64,000 nt of DNA, taken from positions 15,225,001 to 15,289,000 of the forward strand of contig CM069597.1 in the NCBI GenBank assembly GCA_035771175.1, read 5' to 3'. Below are positions 12,173-23,805 of this stretch, one piece after another; the stretch's first letter is position 1, and every line of letters starts with the position of its first letter. This stretch comes from Paratinospora sagittata (taxonomy: Eukaryota > Streptophyta > Magnoliopsida > Ranunculales > Menispermaceae). The notes beneath the pieces were generated by a model, which was not told the DNA's origin, ran no database searches, and worked only from the letters and a program-made list of their open reading frames with translations. Position numbers and translations under genes: made by a program.

Positions 12173-12398
12173 TGATGTGGTACATTGTATCATTTTCACT
12201 TATCAATCCCAAGATGAAACATTGTTTACACCTATCTTGATCCATTGTTTCACTTCAATAACTACGCAGATGACTGAAAATAATATCAATGGATATACTG
12301 ATGCACACATGAAGTGGCCTCCTTATCCACCGGTGGCTACTTCTCAAGCCGATAACCCTCATCACTACTTGACTTGATTTCGAGGGCGAAATCCTTTT
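12173..12398 (+). other. 3' untranslated region of B1
   Basis: Between the pol stop and the PPT, with no family signature in the short ORFs. The start of this region recurs on the minus strand at 33020-33160, which locates the deletion breakpoint in the composite B element. Confidence 0.6.
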
Positions 12399-12411
12399 AA
12401 GGGGGGTAGAG
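12399..12411 (+). other. Polypurine tract of B1
   Basis: AAGGGGGGTAGAG lies immediately before the TGTAATACCC start of the 3' LTR. It is the expected plus-strand primer. Confidence 0.85.
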
Positions 12412-12465
12412 TGTAATACCCTGTATTTCACAAAAAAAAAAAAAAAAATTACTATTTTGGCAACG

Positions 12466-12645
12466 CCCGAACGTTCAGGCGCATGACAGAACGTTCAGGG
12501 GCATGGCAGAACGTTCAGGCACATGGTAGAACGTTCAGGCGCATGCCAGAACGTACAGGCGCATGACAGAACGTACAGGCGCATGGCAGAACGTTCAGGC
12601 GCATGCCAGAACGTACAGGCGCATGCCCGAACGCTCAGGCGCAAA
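12466..12645 (+). repeat. U3 minisatellite, nine 20-bp units (B1 3' LTR)
   Basis: Nine units at about 12469, 12489, 12509, 12529, 12549, 12569, 12589, 12609 and 12629. Three carry GAACGTAC in place of GAACGTTC and one GAACGCTC. The array ends about 10 bases before the TATA box, a promoter-proximal position. Confidence 0.9.
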
Positions 12646-12651
12646 AATCTC

Positions 12652-12658
12652 TATATAA
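12652..12658 (+). promoter_or_regulatory. TATA box of family B LTR
   Basis: TATATAA in the context 'atctctatataagaaacc', just downstream of the U3 array. The same context occurs in the solo LTR (18377-18383) and, on the minus strand, near 42693-42699. Transcription would be expected to start roughly 25-35 bases further on. Confidence 0.75.
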
Positions 12659-13966
12659 GAAACCTCCTCATTTCTCATTCCTCACACCGAATCACCTTCT
12701 CTTGTGAATTTCTTCTCCTTTCCACGCATTCTAAGTTTTTGAGACTCTCTGTCCAAGACTCTCGGTGCGGTGCAACAAAGTTCTGTCCAGAGGAAAGCGC
12801 CAGATCTGTACGCGGTGCAACAAAGTTCTATCCGGAGGAAAGCGCCAGATCTGAAAGAAGAAGCTTTTATCTGAAGGTGGGGAACGAAACATAGGTTTGC
12901 GTGTTTCATAACTTTTATTAAAGTTTAGGTTCAATTATTATTATGTCTACTATTCATTTACACTGCATTATGTCATATATTGTTTATACTGCCGCACTTA
13001 TGCCTGTATATTTGGAATTCATGTATTGCACTGTTATAAGGCTGGATTTGTAGTCAATCTTACTCAACTAGACTCGGTCTTGTCCTCAGTAACTTTAAAT
13101 AGTGAATGGGAGGCAGTGGGCTGCTCTAGGCGATTGGTATTTAAGCAGACCTTGTGTTTCACCTCTCAACTGGGGACTGATCTAGTTGGTCTTATTGAAA
13201 GCTATCAGCTTATACAGTAATACTGAATGTCCTTTTCTTGCACGCCATGATACCGACCTTGATAAGGATCACCAAACGTTGCCAAAGTCAGTCTAAATGT
13301 CAAAGAAAAGACCAGACCAAAAGACTAGACCAGTTCATGCATTGGCATCATACATATCACCACCTAGGGACGTATATGGTTTATGACTCATAGAATAGTT
13401 AGGAGCATTGCTCGCTATTCATTATATTTCTCTAGAGAGGGACGTACATGAAAACCCGGCTACACCCGGGGAGGGACATCAGTACATGAATCCAGAGCAT
13501 CGTTCCTGTACGTGAATTCAGGCGATGTACGTTCATCAAACCCTTACGAGACGGTGTCATGCATACATTCATATTGATTGATTATGATGCTCACATGTGT
13601 ATTTAAGATATTTGATATTGAAGTATGTTTTATTAATTGTTATACTCATGCACTATTTACCCATTGAGCGCGTTAAGCTCACTCCATTATGATCCAATCT
13701 TTCACAGGAAATTAGGGTGGACTGGGTGCAAGTTATGGGGCCCATATTTTGTACCCTTTGTATGATTCATTGGGGATTTTGGGAGTATGTTCCCTTGACC
13801 GTTTCATGTACAAAAGTATTCTGAATTAAATTAAATTAGATTTGTATTGTGTGTACCGTATTTCCGCTGCGCACTCTGTTGTTACCATTGTAATTGTTCC
13901 AAATGCGCGCCCCGTCCGTGAGTGTACCGCCGGTTTAGGCGTGTCCGGGCGGGGTGTGACATGATA

Positions 13967-16900
13967 AGCCAAATGAAATAAAAAGATATGTGAATGTTAT
14001 AGAGACTTTTAGGAGAAGAGGTTCTCCTATGTTAACTGGCAGTATAATATTAGCAATAGCAGAGATTTGGCTACTTCGAGTAAAGACCATCTTAGAAGAT
14101 GATTAAGTCTCTGAAAATGATAACGTAAGTTAGCTAGGTTTAACCTAATTGATGATAAGAGATGATAGAAAATTGGGTTAAGAACTCCTGAGATGATTAA
14201 GGCATGAGATTAATTGAAGAAGCTATTTTATGAGGGCTTTTATCATCATGCTAAAATTGATTAAAGGAATGAGAAATTTTATCTTGTTAAAATATAGTGA
14301 CATGCCTAACCATAAATACAAACATGAATTAAATAAACTGGTATAGTTTATGTTTGGAATGGTCATTATGGATACTATAAGAATGATAAGGATCTAGAAT
14401 AAATTCTGAGATCCTATACGACACGTTTAATAATTGGTGGGTTATAAATATATGTGCAGGTTGTGAGGCAGACTATAAATTTTGGGTCAGCCAAAGTTGT
14501 GGTGAAATTGTTAACACCAGCAATACTAGTGATATAGTTTGTATCGTCGTTTAAAGCAGAGTCATCAACACCAGTTCTAGGTAAAACGAGAAATAAGTAA
14601 TGTAAGGAAATGTTCGGGCAATAATATGAAATTCAAGATAAGTGAAACATTGAGTAAGGTTGAGATTTTGGCAGTATTAGTGACTCTAATTTTGTTAGTA
14701 CCTGACCCAATGATATTGGGAAAAAGGGAAGTGATGTTAAAGAATTATGAAAACCAAAAGTGGTTTCCATTGCCTGAGCAGGAGTCACAGATTGAGTAAA
14801 TTGTATCTCGACCTATGATTGTCTATTATCAATCTGATAAAAAAAAAAAAAAAAGACACCGGATGTGTTAGTGTCCAATTAGTCGATATGGAATGCCCCA
14901 GTAACTTTTATCAATGTGACTACAGCAGATTTTAGTGAATAAATTAAAGTAAATGCAAGACCAGATCCAGAGATTAGTAAGACGTTGATAACGGGTATGA
15001 TCAACATTTTGTTATTGTGCATATTTTGTTGTATTGTTGGATCTACCTGGTCCTTTATCTTTGGTGATATGGTAGACAGATTGTATTATCTTCTGTTATA
15101 ATAGTATATCATTGATTGTGAGTATTCCTACAGGAGAAAGAATCTACCCTGATATGGTCAGCAAATATCATGTGTAATAAATATGAGGGTCATCAAGTAA
15201 TTATGAACTTTCGAATATGAAATTTTTCGAAATTGGATGTTTAGTTGGGTATGATTGGCTGGCCACCTCTCATGCCAAGTGGAGCGTCTCTCCGAAAAGA
15301 AGTAATATTCTAAATAAGTGGAAAATCCTCATTTTAAATCTTGAGGAATTTATACCCTCAAAATCTTCTATCTAAGATAAGATAGTTATTAACGAGGAAA
15401 TTGAGAATATGGCTACTACAAAGCCATTTAGAGTAACGCAATAAGGCATGCAGTTGATTAAAATTCCTATGGTGAGCTGGTATGTTGAAGTATTCTCTAA
15501 TGAATTATTAAAATTTTCACCTGGACAGGAGATTGATAACATATAAAACGGATGCCAGTATAACATGTATCTCCATTCCTTCATATAAAAGAGTACCTGA
15601 GGAATTGTGAGAATTTAAGGTGTAGGTAAATGTGTTAATGAGCAAAAGATTTATTATCCTTGATATGCCACCTTGGACAGCATTTGTGATAATATGGAAA
15701 GAAGGTGTAGTAAAATATGTTTAAGTCTGAATTACTGTTAACTGAGCAGGGTAACAGTAAATAATGAATATCTTTTACCATGGATAGATGGTCGAATTCG
15801 ATTAACTGAATGGAACCAAATTTTCATTAAGATCATTTTGAGATCTAGGCACCATCCGTTAAGAATTCAAGAAAAGGATGTAATGCAGACTATTTTAAGA
15901 CAAGATATGGATATTATGAAATTTTGGTAACCTTGATTAATGTGTCAATCATGTTTATAGGATTGATGCAGTGGGTATATGAATCGTATATTGGTCATTA
16001 CATAGTCTTCGATGATGATATATGAAATTGTCCCAAGAAATGAGAGGAGCATGAATAGCACCTCTGGATTATCTTGTAGTCACTAAGAGAGTACCGATTG
16101 AGTGCCTAGCTCGGTGAATATGAGTTTTGAATATAATTGAGATGAGAATTTTTGGATCACGTGACTAGTTTAAATAGTATCTTTAAGGATGCTGGGAAGG
16201 TCAAAGTGATCATAGAACTGTTAAAACTGATTTCAATAATGGAAATCAAAAGTTCTCTGGTATTAGTTGTATGTTATAGAAAGTGCGTGGAAAGATCCTT
16301 GAAGCTAACTATTCCACTCACGAAACTAAACCTGATGAATGTTATATAATATGTGGACCGTTGTGCATGGGGAAGCTCTCACAGTATTATATTTTATTAT
16401 TATTTTTAGAACCTGGAAGTAATTGTGATTGATGAATATCACGTCCAGATCTGGGTTGTGCATTGATACGAAAGGATAGGTTAATTATTTATGCCTCCAG
16501 ATATTTGGTAGTGCACGAAAATAACTATCTTGAGAGTGAATAAAAATTAGTTGGTAGTTCTTTTGAAATAATGAGAGCATTGCCTCTATAATAAAAAGGT
16601 CACACTATCTTCAGATTTTACGAGTCTGAAGTAATTATTTGAACGTAAAGAAACTGAATATGAGGTAATAAATGTGGCAAGAATTCCCGAAGGATTTGAT
16701 TTTATATCAAATTATTATCCTAGGAAAGGCCAATATGTTGCTGAGACATTTAGCAGAAAACAGGATGAAACTGGAGTAGTAACTATCAGTTAGCCATAAA
16801 TGGAGATTGTTTGTGAGTGAGAGTTACAGTTATGAGTGTACTCTCTATTACTCCATGTGTTGATATTTGTGCTCGGATGCATGTTCAGCTGATTGATACT

Positions 16901-17889
16901 CATATTCAGAGAGTAAGATTTATGATGACACGAGTATGATATCAGTATGAAAGATTATGGAATTGGTAATATGGATTGTGTTAAATGAAGATGGGATTCA
17001 AATGGTATCTTATGGGTTATGGGTAGAAATGATACCATTTGGATAATCATTAGTGGACTGATAAGTCTGCGTATTCTTCCAATGAACACCAGAATTCTTT
17101 TAATAGATTGAGCAGATTGTATATGTGCGAGATAGGGAGATTTTATGGGGGTACTCAGATATTTGTCATGTCGGATTAAGATTCGAAGATTTTGTCGAGA
17201 TCTGATATATGATGCAGACTCGATTTGGTACTCATCTCCTTCTCAATGTGATATTCTATTCTTAGACTGGTTGACAGACTGAGAAAGTGACTTTGATGCT
17301 TGCGAGAATGCTCGGGTCTAGTATACTTGAATTTCAGTGGAAGTTGGAAGGAATATATTATTTTTGTAAACTTGTGTGTATAAATAGCTATTATAATAGC
17401 ATAATGATAACACTCTAAAGGTTTTATAGTAAGCCTTATAGATCTCCAACTTGTTGATTTGAAAGTATGGAGTTATTATTATTGCTGCCAGAGGATATTA
17501 TTAAATACACAGGGTTGGTATGTAGGCCTTGAAATGTGTTGTGGCTGACTCAGTACCACAGAAAGGCCAAATGAGATTTGGGATGAAAGGAAAGCTCGCA
17601 TCGCGATTTGTTGGACCATTAGAGATCCTTGAAAGGATAGATCCATTGACTTACCAATTTGCTTTACTGTCACAGTTGACAGCTGTCCATAATGTTTTTT
17701 ATATATTGATGTTGAGGAAATATCATTCGGATTTCATATATGTTATGGATATAACTCAACTTTAAGTTCGGGAGGATACCACGTATCAAGAGGAGCAAAC
17801 ATGGGAGCGGAAATATAAAATGCGGGAACAGTTTTCTGGAATTGAGTATCACTTGAGGAATATTCCATGATCTTAAATTTCGAAGACGA
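13967..17889 (+). pseudogene. Decayed gag-pol of element A
   Basis: Almost no open frame, but block-by-block similarity to element C pol is clear. There is a protease-like segment at 14990-15140, 'gggtatgattggctgg' (GMDWLA-type) near 15248, and 'ccattccttcatataaaagagtacc' near 15572 matching the RT entry [10 protein letters not shown]. 'aagatcattttgagatctagg' near 15829 corresponds to KIDLRSGYH. An integrase C-terminal frame lies at 17529-17765 (RFGMKGKLASRFVGPLEILERI, VHNVFYILMLRKY). Gag in 13967-14900 is beyond recognition. Decay is much heavier than in B or C, consistent with A being the oldest gypsy element here. Confidence 0.75.
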
Positions 17890-17911
17890 AATTTGTTTAA
17901 GTTGGAAAGAT
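17890..17911 (+). other. Polypurine tract region of element A
   Basis: 'aagttggaaagat' directly before the TGTAACACCCC 3' LTR start. Element C has 'aagttggggagagt' in the same place, so the tract has lost some guanines. Confidence 0.65.
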
Positions 17912-18283
17912 TGTAACACCCCATATTCTTGGTCTAAATTTTATATTGATTTATACATATTTCAATTTGTATAATATACGTATACATACGTAGGAGGTCA
18001 ACTGTATGGGCATATATGGATACATGTAAAATAAGTGAATTGAGTTATAAATTAAATTAAGAAAATGGTGTAGATTGAAATTGAATTATTAAATGAATTA
18101 TATAAATGAGATGAGTTGAATTAAATGAAATTTGATGGAGGAGTTGGTTATTAAGGGGAGCCTAGGAGCATGGGATCATAGTAAATCACCCTCATCCACT
18201 TCTCTTTTAAAAGCCACCGATTTTGTTTGAAAAAAAAAGGAAAAAAAGAAGAAGAGAAGAGAGGAAAAAGGGGAGAAACGCGG

Positions 18284-19700
18284 TGTAATACCCCGTATTT
18301 CACAAAAAAAAAATTGTTTGGGCAGAAATGCCCGGACGTTCAGGCGCCCGCCCGAACGTTCTGGCGCCAATTTTTCTATATAAGGAGCCCTCTCCTCCTC
18401 ATTTTCTCAAACCAAATCACCTTCACTAGTGATTTTTCCTCCTCTTTTCACTCATTCTGAGTTCTTGTCTGTTTGAGACTCTGTTCGAGACACTCGGTGC
18501 GATACGACGAACTTCTGTTCGGAGGAAAGCGCCAAATCTGCAAAGAAGAAGTTCTTATCTGAAGGTGGGGAACGAAACATCGGTTTGTGTGTTTTATAAC
18601 TTTTATTAAAGTTACATTCAATTATTATTATGTCTACTTTTCATTTACATTGCATTATGTCATATAATGTTTATACTGTCGCACTTATGCCTGTATATTT
18701 GGAATTCATGTATTACACTGTTATAATGTCGGATTTGTGGTCAATCTGGCTCAACTAGACTCGGCCTTGTCCTCAGTAACTTTAAATAGTGAATGGGAGG
18801 CAGCGGGCTGCTCTAGGCGATTGGTATTTAAGCAGACCTTGTGTCTTACCTCTCAACTGGGGACTGATCTAGTTGGTCTTATTGAAAGCTATCAGCTTAT
18901 ACAAGTAATACTGAATTTCCTAACCTTGCACGTCGTGATACCAACTCTGATAAGGATCACCAGACGTTGCCAAAGTCAGTCTAAATGTCAAGAAAAGACC
19001 AGACCAGTTGACTAGACCAGTTCATGCATTGGTATCATACATATCACCAACTAGGGATGTATGTGGTTTATGACTCATAGAATAGTTAGGAGCATTGCTC
19101 GCTATTCATTATATTTCTCTGGAGAGGGACGTACAATGAGAACCCGGCTACGCCTGGGGAGGGACATCAGTACATGAATCCAGAGCATCGTTCCTGAAGA
19201 GGGACGTACAGTGAGAACCTGGCTACGCCTAGGGAAGGACATCTGTACGTGAACCAGGCGATGCACGTTCATCAAACCATTACGAGACGGTGTCATGCAT
19301 ACATACATATTGATTGATTATGATGTTCTCTTGTGTATTTAAGATATTTGATATTGAAGTATGTTTTATTAATTGTTATACTCACGATCTATTTTACCCA
19401 CTGAGCGCGTTAAGATCACTCAATTATCATCCAATCTTTCACAGGAAATTAGGGTGGACTGGGTGCAGATTTATGGGACCCACATTTTGTACCTTTTGTA
19501 TTATTCATTGGGGATTTTTGGGGAGTCTGTTCCCTTTACCATTTTATGTACAAAATATATTCTGAATTAAATGAAATAAGATTTGTACTGTATATTATAT
19601 TTCCGTTGCGCACTCTATTGTTACCATTGTTAAAATTCTAAATGCGCTCCCCGTCCGCGAGTGTACTGCAGATTTAGGCGCGTCCGGGCGGGGTGTGAAA
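18284..19700 (+). repeat. Solo LTR of family B inside the A 3' LTR
   Basis: Starts TGTAATACCCCGTATTTCAC and ends GGGGTGTGAAA, flanked by CGCGG at 18279-18283 and 19701-19705. The terminal CA has become AA. It has no internal region, so it is most simply the product of recombination between two LTRs of one insertion. Its U3 holds only two array units. Its 3' part holds two copies (19122-19185 and 19200-19260) of the 'gagggacgtac...gaacc.ggctacgcc' block that is single in B1. Confidence 0.92.
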
Positions 19701-19901
19701 CGCGGGATTCGCGTCAAATCGGAACTCGCGGTAAGTGATTTTTACTTTATTTCTTCTTGAAATTGATATTTAAGCTAAGTGTAATGTTTCTCTTGAAGTA
19801 ATTTTTTCTATGGGAACCGTTTTACGATGTTTTCGAAATTGGGGTTTTGATTCGACTTGAATGAAAATTTGTTCGAAAGGTTGAAAAACACTCCCTAAAC
19901 T

Positions 19902-20239
19902 TGTAATACCCTATATTTCACAAAAAAAAAATTACTATTTGGGCAACGCCCGAACGTTCAGGCGCATGCCCGAATATAGAGATTTCTTATATAGAGATTT
20001 TTGCGCCTGAACGTTCGGGCATGCGCCAGAACGTTCTAGCATGCGCCTGAACGTTCTGGCATGCGCCTGAACGTTCTGGCATGCCTTGCGCCTGAACGTT
20101 CGGGCATGCATTGCGCCGGAACGTTCTGTCATGCGCCTGAACGTTCTGTCATGCGCCTGAACGTTCTGGCATGCGCCTGAACGTTCGGGCGTTGCCCAAA
20201 TAGTAATTTTTTTTTTTTTGTGAAATACAGGGTATTACA
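19902..20239 (+). mobile_element. 338-bp fold-back element with an inverted B-LTR 5' end at each terminus
   Basis: The left end reads TGTAATACCCTATATTTCAC and the right end is its inverse (...GTGAAATACAGGGTATTACA). The insertion is flanked by AAACT at 19897-19901 and 20240-20244, and the uninterrupted homologue (5950-5965) confirms a clean target. The left arm is about 70 bases of U3. The right arm is a U3 on the minus strand with about nine GAACGTTC units ending at the TATA region. The arms meet at a repeated 'atatagagattt'. Neither the LTR 3' end nor any coding sequence is present. It could be a MITE-like derivative mobilised by B integrase through two U3 ends, or an insertion later rearranged by fold-back. 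Confidence 0.85.
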
Positions 20240-22262
20240 AAACTGTTGAAGCCTCGATTATGTTGTTAGATTTCATTTATTTGTTCATTTGGAATTTTTA
20301 TGGCTGTTGGAAGTTAGAGTTGATATTGGAGACCTTTTGAATCATATTAAAACCCGATGAAACTCCATATTAAGGCTATAGAATGGTATAATGGACTGTT
20401 GTGAGTATATCGATATTAATTTCATGATTTTTGGAGACCGTTTGACAATTTTAGTAAAATTATATATGTTTTCAATAAACAGTGTCGTGAACAGTACTGT
20501 AATTATTTCCAGTGAATAAAATGGAATTGGAATCCAGTGAAACTCCGGTTTGAGATCATAGAATAGTAAAGAACTGAATTCCAGACGTTTCGATACCAAG
20601 ATTGTGATTTTTGGATATGATTTGATATTTTTAGTAACTAAATATATGGTTTTTGTGAGTAAAATTTACTTTCATGACCTCTGTGAACATGTAAAACCTC
20701 AGTGAAATACCTGTTGAAGGCGGTAGAATGATAGTATGATTGATTTTACACTTGTCGATGTGGACAATAATTTTAGGAATGTTCTATATTTTTAATAAAA
20801 TTGATATGTGTTTCCAGTAGAAATATAAATTTGAGAACTAGCGGAAATATGATTTGAAAATCTATTTTCACTGTTTCTGCTTGTGGAAATATCTAGATGG
20901 ACAGTAGAAACGGTATAGTAGCGTCTTCAACTACTTATGAGTCCTAAATTGAGTTGGAATCTAAATTCATGAAATGTGTATAATATTTTTCTGGTTGATC
21001 TTTATTATTGGTGATTTGAAGTGAGTTGAGAAATTAAATATGTAAATGGTAACTAAGTATTTATGCGTGAAATAGATATGAATAAATGGAATTAAATTAT
21101 TGAATTGTTATGACAGGTTGAGTTAATTGATTTCAATTGGAACTGGACTCAAATGCGGCGGTGATTGTATTTTCAGTTGGAAAATCTTGTACTGTGAGTA
21201 TATTTCTTGATTTTGGTTCTTGTATGGCATTTTATTTATATTAAATATTTAAATGTAAGCATACTATGTATATAAATGCATTGTGTTTTATTGATCATTC
21301 ATAAATGGTTTTGGAATTGGAGTATGCGAGACGTGCAAAGGTAGATCGCATATGATGTCATTTCGTTAGGAATTAGATCCGAATGAGTGTTATGCCTAAC
21401 CTCATTGTCAATAGGCCTATCCTAACAAGGATTTTAGATCCTTGAAATGACTGTGAATTGAGTAATGTGAGATCCGAGCGTAGGCACTTTATCGGAGCAT
21501 AATAAGGAGTTCGTACCCGCTTCATTACGAGAAGGAGGGAGATTGTGGTTTTTGTTGAAAATGATGCATTGTTTTCTTGAAAAATCCTGAAATTTCTGTT
21601 ATTGACGTGTATCTTGTCTTTGTTGAATAATGCATGTGTGTTTCATAAATGTTTTGAATGACTTTAAATGTCATGTTTCCCTAAATACATATGATTGACA
21701 TACCAAGAGATATATTCACTGAGCTTGTTTATTGCTCACTCCATTTCCTCCAATATTCCAGGTACATAATCAAAGGGAAAAGGAAAAACTAGAGAGTGAT
21801 TGACACATGATCCACATTCGCCTTTGTTTATGTATGTATGCGTGGAGGAAATGGGCTATATTTTTTTTTTATTTTGATATGTTTAAATATCACATTGCTA
21901 TGTATATAATATCATTTAGGTGGGTTACGTGGGAATATGAATTATAATGGAATATCTTGGTTATACAATGGTTGTGATGATAGAACGGGATGATCATATA
22001 TATATCTATCATGTGAGAATTTGATTCGTGGAATGGATGAATGGGATGATTATCTATATATATATATATTGGATTTGATTTGTGGTATATCAGGTTGTGA
22101 GAGGTTTATTTTATTGAGAGATATTGTCAAAATTTTTTAGAGATTTGTGTAATTTTGTTGAGGCTGACATTGTATTATATATTATATACAGGGTATGTAT
22201 AGTATATAATATACTGTGCCGGTCATGAGGTCAACTTATGTCAGGGGCATCGTGACAGCCAT

Positions 22263-23387
22263 AAAAGTACTAATTGTTATTACAACCCATTTTCTTTTGA
22301 AAGAGTTCAAAAATAAAGTACTCGGTCTTATTACTACAAAGGGACTCAAATTACTAACCCACCCCTAATATAGAACCATACCACAAGCTTGCAAATTTAT
22401 TTCTCTAAATAAATACATGTGAAGAATTAGGATGAGCTTGAATGCCCAGTGGGTCCTCTATACACATTTATAGTATTTTACTCAGATATATACATGAGAA
22501 CATACACACAAGTTTCAAACATTAATGTTGCAAGCACTTGATTGTTTTAGTCGAGAGTTTTGTCACTTATCACAAAGAGATGCCTTCAGGGAATCAGTCT
22601 CTAGTGGCACTTAAGTCAAAATCCATAATCATTGATACAGTAATCATTGATGATGTTCATAAAGAACAACTACCCAAAGTGACCTTTGATGATATTCTTC
22701 GTCAAGAATAACTACTCCTGGAATTCTTATTTTAATAGTGTTGTTGAAATATGTTTCTTGTATGTTAATTTAAATGGGTTTTGTTTTACCTTGCATCCTA
22801 CTCCAATAATGCCATGAGTTTGATGACTTCTCATTCTAACAATTATTCCCTCAACAAATTTATGATAGCCACATGTCAAGTTATTAATCTTAGCAACCTA
22901 ACCACATTCTTGATCCATGATAGAAATAATGTACGTATGCCATGTGCTCATGAAAACGTGACCATAAGAATAAATAATGAATTATTTGTAAATATTATAT
23001 ATATGATGTATTGGCAATGTAATATTTATTAAATTATTTGTATATGTGATGTGTTGTACATATTGATCAAGGCATCATATGTATTAACTACGTAATATAT
23101 GTATTTCTAAGGAATTTTATTATTATTATTATTGTTGTTGTTGTTGTTCTTGTGTTTCCATCTAATTTTAGTAAAACATTTATATATTGTTATTATACGT
23201 GTTCAGGTCTCATTGGAGATCCGTTTTCGTTCGTTCTTAACACGATTCACCAAAAAATATGCTTTATAATATTTTTAACGTAATACATGTCGCATATGGG
23301 GCCTTTTTGGCTTTTGCATAAAATTACAAAAATACCCTTATAGTTAAAAGTGCGAAAATATCTTAAAAATTTTGGGGTATTACATGG
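22263..23387. other. AT-rich non-genic stretch
   Basis: Probably continues the sequence split by element A. It has no frame with family character; the 83-residue ORF at 22781 is unsupported. It contains an ATT/GTT trinucleotide run at 23119-23147 and, near 23310-23380, the 'aaattacaaaaatacccttatag' phrase also seen near 4070. Confidence 0.5.
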
Positions 23388-23535
23388 CTCGGCCCGGCCC
23401 GATCCTGTCGAGCCTAGAAATAATCGGGCTTGGCTGGGCCGGGCCAGGCCGGGCCAAAAATTAAAAAGCCTTGGCTTAGACCCAAGCAAAAAAATATATG
23501 GATTGGGTCTTTGGGTCGGGCCTTTGGATCGTGCT
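23388..23535. repeat. GGCCCG-rich palindromic tract
   Basis: 'ggctcggcccggcccgatc' is followed about 40 bases later by 'gggccgggccaggccgggcc', which can pair with it. Weaker 'gggtcgggcctttgg' lies further right. It is a sharp GC island in AT-rich DNA. Frames across it (23247-23489 minus, 23350-23553 plus) are repeat shadows. Class of repeat not identified. Confidence 0.6.
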
Positions 23536-23805
23536 TTTGGACTACTAATGTAACCAAATACATATTTTAAGGTTAGATTAGTTATAATAAAATATAAATT
23601 TTAGTTAAATAATTAAATAAAACATACAAGTTAAAAATATTATTTATTTAACTTATCTTAAATATGTGTTAATTTATCTTAAATGAATGAGTTTATGTAT
23701 GTAGTTGGATAATATCTTTCTTTCATTCATAATTTTAGCTTAACCCTTATTATAATTTAGTTAAAATCATTATATATTTATATCTAGCCCTACTACTTAC
23801 TTTTA

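Larger units (their letters stand above)
8437..13961 (+). mobile_element. Element B1: deleted Ty3/gypsy element nested in A
   Basis: Inserted in element A with TGATA duplications at 8432-8436 and 13962-13966. Both LTRs start TGTAATACCCTGTATTTCAC and end GGGGTGTGACA. The 5' LTR is only 372 bp against 1550 bp for the 3' LTR. It is joined directly to the protease region, so the primer site, leader, extra ORF and gag are missing. Pol remains recognisable but has several stops. B1 is therefore non-autonomous, although the flanking duplication shows it was integrated by a normal pathway before or after these deletions. Confidence 0.93.
12412..13961 (+). repeat. 3' LTR of B1, full length (1550 bp)
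   Basis: Runs TGTAATACCC to GGGGTGTGACA. Order: A run; nine-unit GAACGTTCAGGCGCATG array (12466-12640); TATA box; then a 3' part with one copy of a 'gagggacgtac...cccggctac' block near 13430-13500; and a GC-rich terminal 60 bases in an otherwise AT-rich LTR. It serves as the family reference for the other B LTRs in the window. ORFs 12523-12894, 12682-12909 and 13026-13220 are shadows within it. Confidence 0.92.
5382..22257 (+). mobile_element. Element A: Ty3/gypsy LTR retrotransposon, nested and degenerate
   Basis: Complete outer element with 5' LTR 5382-7969, tRNA-Met primer site, decayed gag-pol, PPT and 3' LTR ending 22257, flanked by GCCAT. Three later B-family insertions interrupt it (8437-13961, 18284-19700, 19902-20239). 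Subtracting insertions and their duplications leaves a 3' LTR of 372+196+2013 = 2581 bp against 2588 bp for the 5' LTR, which supports both the boundaries and the order of events. Pol relics are homologous to element C, and the two share leader sequence after the primer site, so A and C are related families. No frame survives, so it cannot encode its own mobility. Confidence 0.9.
17912..22257 (+). repeat. 3' LTR of element A, split by two B-family insertions
   Basis: Segments 17912-18283, 19706-19901 and 20245-22257 are collinear with the 5' LTR (5382-7969) and add up to 2581 bp. The interruptions are a solo LTR and a fold-back element, each with its own 5-bp duplication. It ends GGCATCGTGACA followed by the GCCAT duplication (22258-22262). 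Confidence 0.92.

Noticed and set aside
23247..23553. Overlapping plus and minus ORFs of about 70-80 residues
   Set aside because: Both are shadows of the GGCCCG palindromic tract.
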